From assembly GCA_049724395.1 (NCBI GenBank), contig JAUGWO010000202.1:1-64000 (forward strand): a DNA stretch of 64,000 nt, given 5' to 3'. This document shows, in pieces, positions 11,063 to 23,138 of the stretch (within the stretch, counting starts at the first letter, position 1; each line of letters begins with the position of its first letter). Both the position numbers and the translations under genes were made by a program. This DNA is from Spongospora subterranea f. sp. subterranea (lineage: Eukaryota; Endomyxa: Phytomyxea; Phytomyxea; Plasmodiophorida). A model generated the notes under the pieces. It did no database searches and was not told where the DNA came from. It worked only from the letters and a program-made list of their open reading frames with translations.

Positions 11063-12012
11063 TCTATGCCGATGAGGCTGAGGAAGCTCTATCAATCTTT
11101 ACAAGTCTGTGCCCACGATCTAGCCAAGGGAGTCGGCCAACGCTCTCACGTGGGCAATTGAAGCGATTTCTCAACAGGAATGGTTTCGATCACTCAGCTA
11201 CTGCTCACTTCGTCGATCACTTTGTTGACGTCATTGCTACTAATCCGCAATATGTTGACGCTATCGATTATTTCGCTTTACTTTCTATGTTAATTAAGGA
11301 CTCGAAATTGACCCGGTTACACTGTAAGTTGAATTGTTACCATTGCGAACGAGCAGAGTTCCTGCAAACAGTTACCAACAATTTTCTTAACAGCGACCAT
11401 TTGAACTTTTGTTGACTGGTTTATTATGTAAATTTGTTAAAGCAGGTCAACTATTCTCTCAGTTGCATACCTCGTGTATGACGTGGATGGCGATGGTGTC
11501 GTGACTAGTCGCGATTTATTTGACCTGATCCGAATGGATTTGCACCGAATGTTCCCAAATGACTTTCGTATCTTCTGTCAACTCGCCACGGAATCGCAAG
11601 GACTTTACCCCGTCAAGGTTTTTCCCAGAAATATTGCCAAACAATTGGCAACAATAACCTTATCATTTGCGCCCATTGCTTGTATAGGAAATAGCTGGCT
11701 GCGAGAATGTAGTGGAGCCTGTTTATACTTGCTTGAGCGAACACTCGAGCGATATACGCCTCGTGGACTGGACCCAGAAGAACCGCAATCGGCAGCATTG
11801 GTAGGGTGCAGTTTCCCTGAAAAAAGTATTTATGGCGAATCCAAAACTTTATCTGTCACAGTGACCTACTCCCTTTCTTGGCTCGAGTCTTTTATGAACA
11901 GTTTCGAGATGAGTCGTCTCCAACGAACTACGCGGGTCTCAACGGGCTGTCATTCAATACACCAGTATCTATCAGCACGAAAATTTTCGGTAGCCGCAGC
12001 CTACATCATTAA
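11063..12012 (+). CDS. calcineurin B-like EF-hand protein, N-terminus unresolved
   Basis: Recognisable exons are 11063-11323, 11463-11617, 11688-11800 and 11862-12012; all internal phases agree and require one nucleotide from an upstream exon. Helical EF-hand-like segments lead (TLSRGQLKRFLNRNGF, IDYFALLSMLIKDSK). A strong calcium loop follows in RLHFAYLVYDVDGDGVVTSR and DLFDLIRMDLHR, the arrangement of calcineurin B and CHP proteins. The C-terminal part (EIAGCENVVEPVYTCLSEH) aligns only loosely and lacks a clear fourth loop. A calcium-sensing regulatory subunit is likely. A PP2A B''-type subunit is an alternative. The start codon is not identified. Confidence 0.55.
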
Positions 12013-12161
12013 CAAAACTCATGCGCAATTTTCTTTCTATTGATTATCTTTGTCCTGTACATTATTTTTCTGTATATCAGCGTTATGTTTGGGAATATTG
12101 TTGTTGCTCTATCGCCACATTGGTCACACGGGTTAATGCAGGAACTACCAGGGCTCTTAAC

Positions 12162-13300
12162 ATGTTCAAGAGATCAGCTGCCGTGGGAAATCAACTTAAA
12201 GAGAATTTGGAGAAGACCGAGGTTAGACTTTAAAAGAGTGTTGATTTTTGCAGTTAATCTTCTGAGTTGTTTTAGGCAACCCCAGTTTTCGATCGTGAGG
12301 AGGTTCAAGCATTGCTATCCATGTTTTGGAAAGCTTCTGCCGGAAGAAATACTATCACACGGCAAGAGCTGAACACGATATTCGTCCAATTTGACATTGA
12401 TGAATCTGCTGGCATCTATTTCCAAAGGGTTCGACTTATTTGCATATTCGGTTTTTCTCAATCGAAAACTTGTTCGTCAAGTTCGTTCGGTCTGGCTTAC
12501 CACTATTTTTCATTTCGATGCTCAAATGAATAATGTGTTTCTTACCGTCGTTTTCAGTTGTTTGATCCCGAAAATAGCAATGCCATAGACTTTGATGGGT
12601 TCGTGGAAACAATGTCAGTACTGGTTCGCGGATCAAAACAGGATCATCTCGATATGCTGTTCAAGATGTTCGACTTCGACAAAAATGGGGTTATACGAGT
12701 TCGTCAAACAAAACTCACTTATTCAACACTGTTTTCTCGCAGCACCTGCTGAATCTCAGCTTGCAGCTTTCGCTTTACCCCAGAATTGTTTGTGCTTAAT
12801 GGTTCTTGTGACAGTCTTGCTCGTTCATTTCAAAATCTTTAACAAACAGATGTATGAAATTAGGTCTAGTTTCAGTGTCTTCATTCGAATTTTTTTCTCA
12901 GATGCTCCTCAGCGTATATTTTCTGCGTTTCAAATTATGATGAACTTTCGATAGGCTGAGGAAATGTTTGCGATGATGGAGTGTCGGTGGGGCCAAGCAA
13001 TTCGCGACTCATTAGACAACTTGCTGGATGCGGTGGTGGACAAGTTCAACGCAACCGACGCAGACCAGACCGTGACCAATGTCTGCATTACCCGCGCCGA
13101 GTAAGTCATATCTGCAGAGAGAATCATAATGTCTTGATGACTTTGCCAGGTATGACGCAACGGTTACAGAAGTACCTGGGTTTTGGGTCAAAATCGTCGG
13201 ACGAATCGAAACCATCATAGCAGGGCGAATAGAGGCGGCTAGGCGGCCAAAGCATTATCGTATTCAACAGCATAGTAAACAACCGGCCCAGATGGCATGA
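12162..13300 (+). CDS. EF-hand protein, calcineurin B/NCS-like
   Basis: Six exons: 12162-12221, 12276-12428, 12558-12698, 12743-12787, 12955-13100 and 13150-13300. They sum to 696 nt (231 aa). The sequence starts MFKRSAAVGNQLKENLEKTE. Helices ITRQELNTIFVQFDIDESAG and LFDPENSNAIDFDGFVETMS form the first pair. MLFKMFDFDKNGVI is a clear third loop, and AEEMFAMMECRWGQAIRD leads to a degenerate fourth (NATDADQTVTN). It resembles neuronal calcium sensors and the EF-hand module of NOX5-type proteins but falls cleanly into neither. It starts 150 bp after the preceding EF-hand gene, suggesting ancient tandem duplication. The last exon could be read in another frame (ENHNVLMTLPGMTQRL), so the final 40 residues are less certain. 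Confidence 0.6.
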
Positions 13301-15735
13301 GTTTGACTTTCCACAAACTCTGAATATTCATCATGAATATTGAAGCAATAATTTGCGACTAAATCTATCAATTTACTGATCTGTCGATTCCTTTTTGTCG
13401 TTCGACTAGCAGCAAGTTGCCTATCATTGTCTATCATTGTCGTTGTTCGGCGGACCCACCATGGAACGGGTTTCCTCAGCTTTGGTTACTCACTTCTGCT
13501 CCAGGTGCAGCGAAGCTGGCGATATGTCGGTCAAGAATGCAAGCGAAGTGATTTGACCCGTTTGCATGGGAACAGGCAACGCGCGAGACCTTTTCAAAGC
13601 CAACTTGGATTCATCACAACACCCAAACGTCGCTGCTTGTCGCATCTGAGGTGCCAAAAAGGGTCAGTTTTTGTTGAAATTAGTCACCTCAAAAAATCGA
13701 GGAAACGCTGAACAAACCCCCACTGCAAACCGCATAGTAAATGCTGGGAAGATTGCGCCGTGAAAAACAAATGTGGAGACGTTTTTCTGAGAAGATCAGC
13801 TGTCCAAAAATAGGGTGACAACGACGATGGTTGACAAGTGAGTTCTCATGGAGTTTGATAACGACAGGAGGGGGTTTTTCAAAACCCGTGTTATAGAAAA
13901 TTTCATTCACCCACGAGAATATCCTGCCTGTCAGATTCATAATTGAAGACGGAATCCTCAGGACAATTTGATACAGCGGTTACGTCGTGGGCGCTGGTGT
14001 CGATAGCGATCTCAGTCGCGCTCTTCGATGTCCTTTAGCGCTAGGCAGAAACACAAAACAATTGAGTTGCGCTTTGAGAGATGAGACAAGATTTGTTCGG
14101 CTTTTTATACTCGAGCAGGATTGTTGAGATTGTGGTTCCTGCCGTGAGTTATCAAGCGATAAGGTTTGATGCCTAGAAATTTGGTTTTCCAAATCAACGC
14201 ATGAGGAAAGTTTGCCAGAGCAGATCCGAAGTGAAGCTTTTAAGAAAACATGGGTATGATTGAGGCAAGGGTTGATAACCGATTTTATTGGGATACATTT
14301 TTGGAAGTAAATTTCATTGGGTTGAAAGAACACGTTGCCAAATCTTTTGGTTTGTGTTGAATGAACCGTTGTCCATGGAATGGTGTTACTTCTCTGTAAA
14401 TTGGATTTACATCGCGTCAGTGATTGTCGTTCAGGCTACCGGTTGCCCTTGAACCATTTCCGCTCGTCAACAAGTCCCCAAGCCTCAGAACTATTGGCGT
14501 GGTCCCTGTTTCAAACGAAATTTGGCGAAAACCGTACAAGGTTTTTTACGAAGCTTCTCACTCTCGAGACAGTTTTACTTCCGTGTCACTATCCTGTGTG
14601 ACATATTCTGTTTTCGGGGCAACCAGATGGATTTGGTGCAATTCATCGATCAGAAGGTTAACTGAAGCCTCAAATTCAAACAAATCTAACAAGTTCTGGG
14701 AAAGGCAATGCCAACCGGTTTGAAGGGTTATATTTCAAGCGGGGACACCAACAAGAGTCCGAAAAATAGGCAATCAGTGCTAGCGCTGACAAAGTTGACG
14801 ATGACGAAGTGCAAGTGTTCGTTGCATTGTATACATTCGAATCACGTATCAACGTGGACGTATGGGCACTGAAACTGTCTATTATGCTTGATCGATCTTG
14901 AAAGAAAGTTTCGTAAAATTAAAGTACATCGGTACATGGGGTAATGTTTGCAAATTAAAATGCATGCCACAGAGCTTCGAGGTGGAGCATTGGAAGCTTG
15001 ATTGGAATGCTTTGAAGACATCGGGGTAGCATGATTGGAAATGAAGAGTCATGGAGATAATAGTCACGAATTCAGAATTTTGTCACGATTTTTTTGCCAA
15101 ACCCAGCATCGTCCTGGCGAAACCTGCGTAACGCTATTGGCGATTCGGTCATTTGCCAAACGCAATGAATGAGTCCACGAATGCCCAAAAGACATCATAG
15201 ATTGGTTAAATTGGCTGGGAATGATTCCCCCGCCCGATCATTCCTGGGAGCCATCAGAGGTCTCGCTGAAAATGCCCCTCATTTACCGGACGCTAATATG
15301 CAACAATCGACAGTGGAGACAAAGTGAACACAGGTATGAGTACTGCCAAGTCAAAAGCCAGCCTATGAACGCAATCCTCTAGCATTGCAGCCTAATGTCT
15401 CGGGCGATAAAATTTGTTAGTGGAAGACCAGCAAAAAAGGCGAGAAGTTTGAACGTGCCATTAAATGGCAAAAATTGCATATTCCAATAAGATTTTGAGA
15501 AAATAACATTTATAAAAGTTGAAGGCGAAAATAAATGCGTTGTTTCGATGTGTTTTAGTTCTTGAACTCGGGCAGATTGCGCGGCGACGGTCCTACACAG
15601 AGGAATGAGTACAAGAGAAAAAAATGAGGATAACAGAACTAAATGAATGCGCAATCAAAACTCAAAACGCATCGTGTTTGAATCAAACAAGAAAAATCAA
15701 GTATTGGGGCGACGTCAAAAAGTAAACACAATGTC
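13301..15735. other. 2.4-kb stretch without a recognised gene
   Basis: Several open frames of 70-120 codons occur on both strands (for example 13980-14333 minus and 14424-14723 plus). None shows a domain, a family resemblance or paired splice sites. I see no transposon or RNA gene here. Confidence 0.4.
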
Positions 15736-17953
15736 TTAATGGTAACCAGTGTAGATTGAAGAAGGGCGGATGAGAACTCGCGCCTGTCTTTGTTCAAGAA
15801 AATGGGCAGACCAGCCGGCAGTACGAGCGATGACGAAAACTGGAGTAAAAAACTGTGTCGGGAGGCCGCACTGCATCGAAAAAATCGAATCAATAAAATG
15901 TTTTTGTTTTTTCAACAAATACGTTAGTATCAAAGACAGAGCAAATTATCTGCACTTCTATGTCGAGCCTTGAAATAAGAAGGAACTATCACTTGTCGTA
16001 ATGAAAACCCGCAATTTTAATGAAATTAGGATGAAACTTAACAAGCACAGAGCATTGCCTAGGTCATAAAATAGAAGAATATAACAATATTTTTTAATAA
16101 AATATCGATTAAAAAACAAAATATATGTCACCATATTGTACGCCGATGCCATGTAAAAATCTGTGGGAGTTGTAATAGTCAGATGATCAGAAATTGCGAG
16201 ACTCCAATTTCAAGGCTATACCAAGATTTGGTGGAATTTTCTTATCGCTGGCCATAACAGCTTCGATACGTTCGCTGATCGCGAACAAGTCTGGCCTACC
16301 ATCCTCCTGAGCAGTAAGCGTCTTTGCACATTCTTTGATAATATCGGAACGAGGATCCCGATTCTGAAAGAATCAAAAATGAGACTGCATCGGGGGACAC
16401 CAAAATCTGCCGTTAGAATAACTGACCAACCGTAATTAAAACATTAAATCCCGGTAACTGGAAATGTTTAAAGGCACCGCACACAATGAAAAGCGTCGCC
16501 CTGGAAAAAGAGATTACAAAATACCTTATATATACGATGGCCAAATCCCATTATCAGTTCTTTGCGAGACAGTTTCTCACGCATCAATGTTTCGATGTCG
16601 TCATCGACAGTGAACCCAGATATCAGCTCCATTGCGGCTTCGTTGGCACCACCGTGGAGCTTCCCCCGCAACGTACCAATTGCAGAGCAAACTGCAGAGT
16701 ACATATCGGACAAAGTGCTGGATGTCACGCGACCAGCAAATGTGGATGCAGCAAATCCATGCTCCTAAAGACCTTCTTAGAGGTGACAAAATTAAACGTG
16801 TCATAAGATTTATAAGGGCAGAAACAAAACAGAACATATTCCTGAATTCAACGCATATAATCCCTACGAACGAGGCTATCGCTAGGAAAAACAGCGAATA
16901 CAGTCTTTAAAGTTGAACATTCTTCACGAAACAGAAAAACGAGGCTAAATTGTGATGTGAACCCGGATATGAACAGCAGACATGAGAACTATGTTTGCAG
17001 AAATTTCCTAGGCAATAGAAAACACTTGAGAATAAAAACAATAATTCTGGCGACATTACTGCATAAAGGATGAGGGAAAGGTCAATTGTGCGAGATTGTT
17101 CTTTGGTGGGTTCGCGCTGGTTCAGCAAGCGGAGAAAGTGGTTGGCCACCGATTCATCGTCTGATCCAGAGGTGTCGATACGGATACCTCGCGTATGCCA
17201 GTTGTGCCAATAACATAACGCCGATCCAAACCCAGCCAGTAATCCGTTGCAGACGTCGTCGGTCGAAACGTTTTCTGGACTGAAACATTACAGAGATTGA
17301 TATCAGACGTGTTCAGGTACATTGAGAGATGGCGTTGAATGTTTGCTAAACAATGATAAAAGAGTTTTTCGAATGACAAAATTGGTTTGTTCTATTTCTT
17401 ACAGAAAGCAACATTATTCTCAAAATCGTCAAAACAAAATCTGCTCGTGATGTGGTTTAAAGTTTTGGCATATTTCAAAAAACAGGAGCAAATTGAGCCG
17501 ATTTGTTTATATGAAACTGAAGCAGCGCTAAATGGCGTCGAACCCTGAATGGCAACAAGGCAATCGACTGACGAAAACCGAAGGAAAACGGCAATATCCA
17601 ACAACAATACCTGGATCCTGTATCAGACGTGGATACGAATCCCTGTTCAGGACGAATGCATCCAAGTGCTGAACATGTCGTACGTAGTACATCCATCGGG
17701 TTTGCTGCGGCCGGAATCTGTTCAAGAATGGCGCAAAGAGCTGGTGGTAGGACTCGGAATTGGTTGAGTTGTGCAAGATAAGATGCCAACTTATCGGAAG
17801 TTGGGAACGCGCCATAAATCAGAAGATACGCGACCTCCTCGAATGTGCATGCCTTAGCCATGTCTACAATATCATACCCTCTATACTTGAGCCCATCGCC
17901 ACCGCCGCCAACAGTACAGATGGAAGATTCACCAGCAATCACCCCAGCAAGTC
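15736..17953 (-). CDS. bacterial-type citrate/2-methylcitrate synthase, first exon not found
   Basis: The minus-strand exons follow the short bacterial 2-methylcitrate synthase (PrpC) layout. They run [20 protein letters not shown] (from 17953), [44 protein letters not shown] then [53 protein letters not shown] and FYMASAYNM. The last exon is [27 protein letters not shown], ending TGYH at 15736. The catalytic His residues in LHGG and GFGH are present, and an Asp equivalent is expected near [10 protein letters not shown]. The AAHPMDV/SALGC and WSAH signatures argue for the PrpC/GltA group rather than animal mitochondrial citrate synthase. It carries at least five introns, so it is a nuclear gene. 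The N-terminus, and hence any targeting signal, is unresolved. Citrate and methylcitrate activities cannot be told apart by eye. Confidence 0.8.
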
Positions 17954-19486
17954 CTACGTCAAAGCATAATTTTTGAGAGACAGCAGAATCGTTCGAACCT
18001 CAATGAAGCAAACAATCTTCAGCCCAACTTTTCGAGCAAAATGAAAAAACTACAAAGCAAATAGTCGGCAAAGTGTAAGAGCTTAGCTGATAATCAAATA
18101 AGAAGCTGATCCTTTTTCAGGCGCAACAAAAGCTAAAGGTAGATTGCTTCATTTTCAAGGATGCCCTCAAACTCGAAAAACTATCACAAGTCATGTCGAA
18201 CCAATGCAATCAATACAAATTGTGATGAACCTGTCCATTGAGGGAAACAGAAATGTGAAGATTTCATGGAATTGATGGCAAAGTGATGAATGGCACGTAA
18301 ATTGATAATGGGCAATGGTATAAGGCATATTAAACATCAACATAAAACTACACTAAAAAAGCGACTCTCCCTTTCCAGACCTTTCGAATATTTGGGAGGG
18401 TCCGCAGGAACAGCACTATGCCAGCGAACGCTGGGAGCAGATCCCAGCCGGAGCCGAGCCTGAACCGGCTGGATGGGCTTGGAGGCGATCTTTAACAACC
18501 TCCTTAACATCATATTTAAATAATGTTAAGGTGAGGGTGGTCCCGCTCAATATGTACTTGTAACGTGGTTGGAAGCTAAATATAGACCACGTGTGACAGT
18601 AGTAGACGGAAAATGACTTAGTCACTTGTTTCCTCTTTCAGGAACTTTGACTAGATCACCGATAACGCAGGAATAATTCGAAATCGCGATTTATTACACA
18701 ACGCGGACGTTTCAGTCAATCCACAAGATGACCACAAAGGTCAGGAAAACTACCCAATATAGAGTTGATCAAGTCACGTTGCTGCTGTTATCGCTGGAAA
18801 CAGTTCACCTTCTATTGTGACATTGCTGGCTACTAATCGATCAAATTCGGTGTCAAACCAGGTCGCAAAACTGTTTTTTTGCTGCTTTCAAAGATCACCT
18901 TCTCATTTTTGTGATTAGGGGTTATTGGTAGATCAGACAAGCTGCAAATCTGCCAACCCCTGACAATTTTTCGATAAGCTCAAGCTTCATCAGCCAATAT
19001 TGAACCGTACACAGTTCTCATATGACGCTGAGACTCTCGACTTCTCAGCAGTTCGTGAACCAAGCTCAGATTTCTCAAGGGCATGAACGCAACGGTAAAA
19101 AACGCTGGTGAATGGCGCAACTGGGAGGGCAACGGTGCGAGCATCGCAAAAAAAAGACTGGATTGAGATTTATGCGAGTGAGTGCCACACACACCATGGT
19201 CGCGTCAAGCCGTGCTGGTATAATATTCTGAACGAACCAGTCGTGTTGGGTTTGCACACGGCGCTGAAGGGTATCTGCAGACACTGATCGCGCAACCACC
19301 ATTGTATTGCGTTTCACAGCGAATCGGGAAACAGGAAGTGACGACACACAGAGCCAGGTCACATAACGGTGGGATCACTCTGATTGTAATCCACTTGGGC
19401 TGTGCCAAACTTCAATCTATATTTGGACTCTCAGGACTCATTTTTATAATTGGATCTGGTTCGTCCATTTGCTGTTGTAGATCATT
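17954..19486. other. intergenic, divergent promoter region
   Basis: This lies between citrate synthase (-) and phenylalanine hydroxylase (+). It should hold both promoters and probably the missing first citrate synthase exon. A 9-bp inverted repeat (CCTTAACAT at 18502-18510, ATGTTAAGG at 18523-18531) encloses an AT palindrome. No coding segment is supported. Confidence 0.4.
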
Positions 19487-21855
19487 ATGTGGCGAAGGTT
19501 GACTGAGGCAGGCCTTCGATCGACCGTGGCTCGGTCGTTGGCCATGCAACCGGCTGCGGTATTCACGCCACCGCAAAAGGTTTCTGCCGTGTTCTCCATT
19601 GGCGACCGGCCCGGGGCGCTTCAATCCGCTCTGCAATTTTTTTGGAAGAATGACATCAATATGACGCGAATTGAGAGTCGTCCTTGTAAATTCAGTAAAG
19701 ACTACGACGTACGTGCGTTAGCAGTTTTAAATGCTCTCCTGCTTTTAACCCAGGATCAGATAGTTTTACGTTGATTTTGACGGAGACAGTGGCGATATAC
19801 GAGTTAAAAAACTGATTTCGGATCTCCAAAGTGTATGTAAAAGTGTCACTTTAATTGGCTCTCGTAAAGGTATCATTTGAGTTTCCCTGTTCGTTTGCCA
19901 AAGACAAGTTGACTGGAGCGATGTAAATCTTTACAGATTTGTCGTATATGTCTCCATCCGTTTTGTTGTACTAAAGTTGTGTGCAGTTCCGTGGTTTCCA
20001 CGTAGGATATCAGATATGGATCTTATTTCACAAGCAACTTTGGATGCCGGCTCTGATCTGGAATCTGACCATCCTGGGTTTAGCGATCCCGAATATCGTC
20101 GACGGCGGGCTTTAATTACAGCGGCTGCAGCTTCCTATACTCAGTCAGTCGGTTTCCCTTCCTTTATCTCAAATTACTTATAACCTTTTGTCACAGTGGG
20201 GCCCCTATCCCAAATGTGGATTACAGCAAAGATGAAGTCCATACTTGGGGAATCGGTATGATAAACTTGGTGTACCTGAATGATTTGGAAATGAATTTCT
20301 ATATATTTCACACTCACGCTACGCTGAACGGTTTTTTCTGAACTTCAGGTCGTAAATTAACAATCTGTATTTAGTTTGGGATAGACTATATCCTCTTCTG
20401 AAGCAACATGCATGTAATGAATATCTAGAGATCCTTCCCGAGCTTGAAAATCATTGTGGATATTCTCGTACCTCGATTCCTCAGCTTCAAGACATATCCC
20501 AGTTCCTCAAATCCCGAACCGGGTTTCGTTTACGGCCAGTGGCTGGTCTCCTAAGTCCTAGAGATTTCTTCAGCGTAATTCGGAATTGTTAAGATGATTT
20601 CATTACAAATAATTATAATTCCATTAGGGTCTCGCATTTAGGTTAATTCTTCACTTTTTTCATATTATTGGAAGTGACTGGGAGTTTCAGGACGTTTTAT
20701 TCGACCCAGTACATTCGCCATCACAGCAAACCTCTGTAAGTCTTTCCTTTAGTTTCTGGAGCAAGTTTTCATTCTTTATCTCCATAAATGCATTGTGGTT
20801 TGCTGTTCTGATCTTCTAACCCTTTCAGGTATACACCAGAACCTGATATTGTCCACGAAGGTGGGAAAATGGTTTTGCCCATTTCTTAAGTAGACTAAAG
20901 TGAATATAGTTATGGGGTAAAATCGGAACTCATTTCACCTGAGAAAGAATTAAATGCTTTTCTTTGTGTGGGTTACAGTCATGCGCCGATGTTTGCCAAC
21001 AAATCCTTCGCCGATTTTTCTCAAGAAATAGGTATGGCGTCTCTTGGTGCCAGCGAAGAACAGATTACAATGTTAGCCAGGGTGAGTTGCGACATTTGGT
21101 GCCTAAACAAATTTCATATCATAATTGTACGCTCCAGATCTAGCATTTTGTGTTGTTTCATATGAGAAAATTATGTCGTCTTGCTGGTAACAATCAGTTA
21201 CCTTTCGTCGACCATTGCTTCCCTTTTCTTCATTGCGACGTTTTAATGAGTGAGATTTCTAAATTTCAGTCGATTTTCGTGTTCTAATTACCCCTAGTGT
21301 TATTGGTTCACAGGTAAATGGGGTTCAATCCTAAAGACCATGATCATGAATGGTTTCTCAGTGGAGTTCGGACTATGTCAACAGAATGGGGAAAGAAAGG
21401 CATTTGGGGCAGGATTGTTGAGCTCTTTCGGTGAGCTTGAATACAGCATGTCGGACGAGCCGCAAATCCGCCCATGGGACCCATTTGATGCATCCAAGAG
21501 TGACTATCCTATAACAACTGTTGATTAACGTCTCCGATTTTCCTCTCACATTGTCTGACCAATGGCGTTAGTACCAACCACTGTATTATTTGGCTTCCAG
21601 CTTTGAAGATGCCAAAATCAAAATGCGCGACTTCGCAGGTCTATTTTTTTTAACTTGGGAACTTTTTGACATCACCTTTGCAATTATAGCTCTTTGATCA
21701 ATTTGGATGTTTGTGGGTGCTGTCATTGCTGGTCTCTTACATCGCATTGCTCAGATTGGTTACCGAAACCGTTTCACATTCGGTACAACGCGGAAAATGA
21801 GAATCTGGAAGTGGATCGTAATGTGGAATTCAATAGCAAGGCCCCGAAATCATGA
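19487..21855 (+). CDS. PAH: phenylalanine 4-hydroxylase (ACT plus catalytic domain)
   Basis: Fourteen exons: 19487-19708, 19764-19869, 19987-20143, 20197-20255, 20375-20574, 20628-20641, 20691-20735, 20829-20860, 20910-20916, 20979-21081, 21298-21313, 21362-21519, 21572-21638 and 21755-21855. They sum to 1287 nt (428 aa; animal PAH is about 450). An N-terminal ACT domain ([26 protein letters not shown]) precedes the biopterin-dependent catalytic domain: [46 protein letters not shown] and [18 protein letters not shown]. Both iron-ligand His residues are there, with the third ligand Glu in [19 protein letters not shown] and RPWDP follow. It hydroxylates phenylalanine to tyrosine using tetrahydrobiopterin. 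The ACT domain and SPRDF region fit PAH, but Trp/Tyr hydroxylase-like specificity cannot be excluded. Three exons (14, 7 and 16 nt) are microexons. The C-terminal tetramerisation helix seems short. Confidence 0.93.
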
Positions 21856-22360
21856 AGAATATCATCAAACATAATACACGGTGATGTATTAAACTAATTA
21901 CAACTGAATGATTGTTGTGAAGCTCGGCATTATCGCTTTGTGATCATCCACAGGAGTCGCGAATTTCAACGACGTAAATGAAGATTTTAGCATCTGTTCT
22001 TGCCGACAGTATCTCTCGACTCGACAAACCGACACTATTGGGACAATCGCCAATCTGATGAATTGTCATTCTCCATTGATTCGTCTTCGCTGTAAAGCTC
22101 CATCCCTGCATTCTCATCCAACGGGTTGATCGTTTTGCGATATTCTACCGGGTTGTTTCCAATGAGTTAACCACCGTAAATCTCGTGATCAACAACCAGA
22201 ACTCAGAATATGACAGAAAATTTTAAGATGGAAATCAAAAGAAAGTCATCGAAGAAACTGCATTGGGTGGCGAAGTAAATAATTACGATTTGAGATGGAA
22301 TCAAAACTCGAGGCGGAGGACCCGCGTTTACCGGTTTCTTGGCCCCGAGTTGGCGGGTTG
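21856..22360. other. intergenic, nothing recognised
   Basis: This is a convergent gap between PAH (+) and a minus-strand gene. AT-rich; no coding or repeat signal seen. Confidence 0.4.
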
Positions 22361-23032
22361 TCATTGAGCCAGTATCGACGCTGCACCTGTGGGAATGGTT
22401 GGCAAACAGGATCGCATTATTAGGATGAGACCGTCGTCAGATACATTGATGATCCCTTTCTGTACATTTGCATTCAGGCGTTGTCGCAGCTTGAACAAGA
22501 AATTGGGCCGGTGAACGTGGTAATTCGCAAAGATCCAGCGGGCGATGTCACCGTGCGACACGGATCCAGACAACGACGCCATCGCCCCGATAATCATCTC
22601 GTCGATGGCATCGGCACCGGGCTCTTCTATGAAACAAGCGCCCCACGTCTGTGAAACCCAACGGCGGAAAACGCGCCAACCAAGAACGGCAATAAAATGA
22701 TCGTTTGCAAAATAATTGACGAAAAAAAAACGTTGGGCGAATGGTTGGCAGATGAATTATTCCGCAAAATTCAAATACGAAAAGGTCAAGTACTTTCGTC
22801 GCAAGTGCTCTCCGGTGTTTTGCGCCCGATATCTTCCTCGGCTGGAAAGCAAAAATTTGAATATAACGGTGAGATGATGACTGCGGTTGCGATTACTGAG
22901 TGTGTCGGAGCTGGCCAGGTCCGCATCTGAACCGTTGTTGGCCGCCGTTCCCGATCCACTCGCGTCGCCGGATCGCCTGCGGCCCTCCCCCCATCGTCCA
23001 CCACGATCCTCGCCCGATCGGAACGGGATCAT
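22361..23032 (-). CDS. possible linker-histone-like (H15) protein, model incomplete
   Basis: The best-supported exon ends at 22361 and reads ADAIDEMIIGAMASLSGSV, HGDIARWIFANYHVHRP and FKLRQRLNANVQKGIINVSD. Spacing and pattern resemble the winged-helix H15 fold of linker histones (MI..AI..L, I..YI..NY, L...V.KG.L). An upstream frame from an ATG at 23032 is Gly/Arg/Ser-rich (GEDRGGRWGEGRRRSGDASG), and a middle block (KISGAKHRRALATK) is basic. I could not join them with certainty. If right, it is a chromatin protein. The plus ORF at 22697-22930 overlaps on the other strand and is judged less likely. Confidence in the fold is modest, in the exon joins low. Confidence 0.3.
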
Positions 23033-23138
23033 GCCGCCCGAATCCGCACCGATAGCTGCACTGTTCGTTGGCCGAATGGCGCCGCTGGTAACAGTGGTAC
23101 TGGAACTTGTCCGGGCTCATTGAGGCGGATTGGCGCAA

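Noticed and set aside
12981-13220. Alternative frame for the end of the second EF-hand gene (ENHNVLMTLPGMTQRL)
   Set aside because: It reads attractively, but joining it needs a 17-nt intron or an indel, while a normal 49-nt intron gives a phase-closed model ending at 13300. Kept as a doubt in the feature entry.
22697-22930. Plus ORF beginning MIVCKIIDEKKTLGEW
   Set aside because: It overlaps the minus-strand H15-like candidate, has no recognised family, and ends without a splice partner. Neither strand is certain here.
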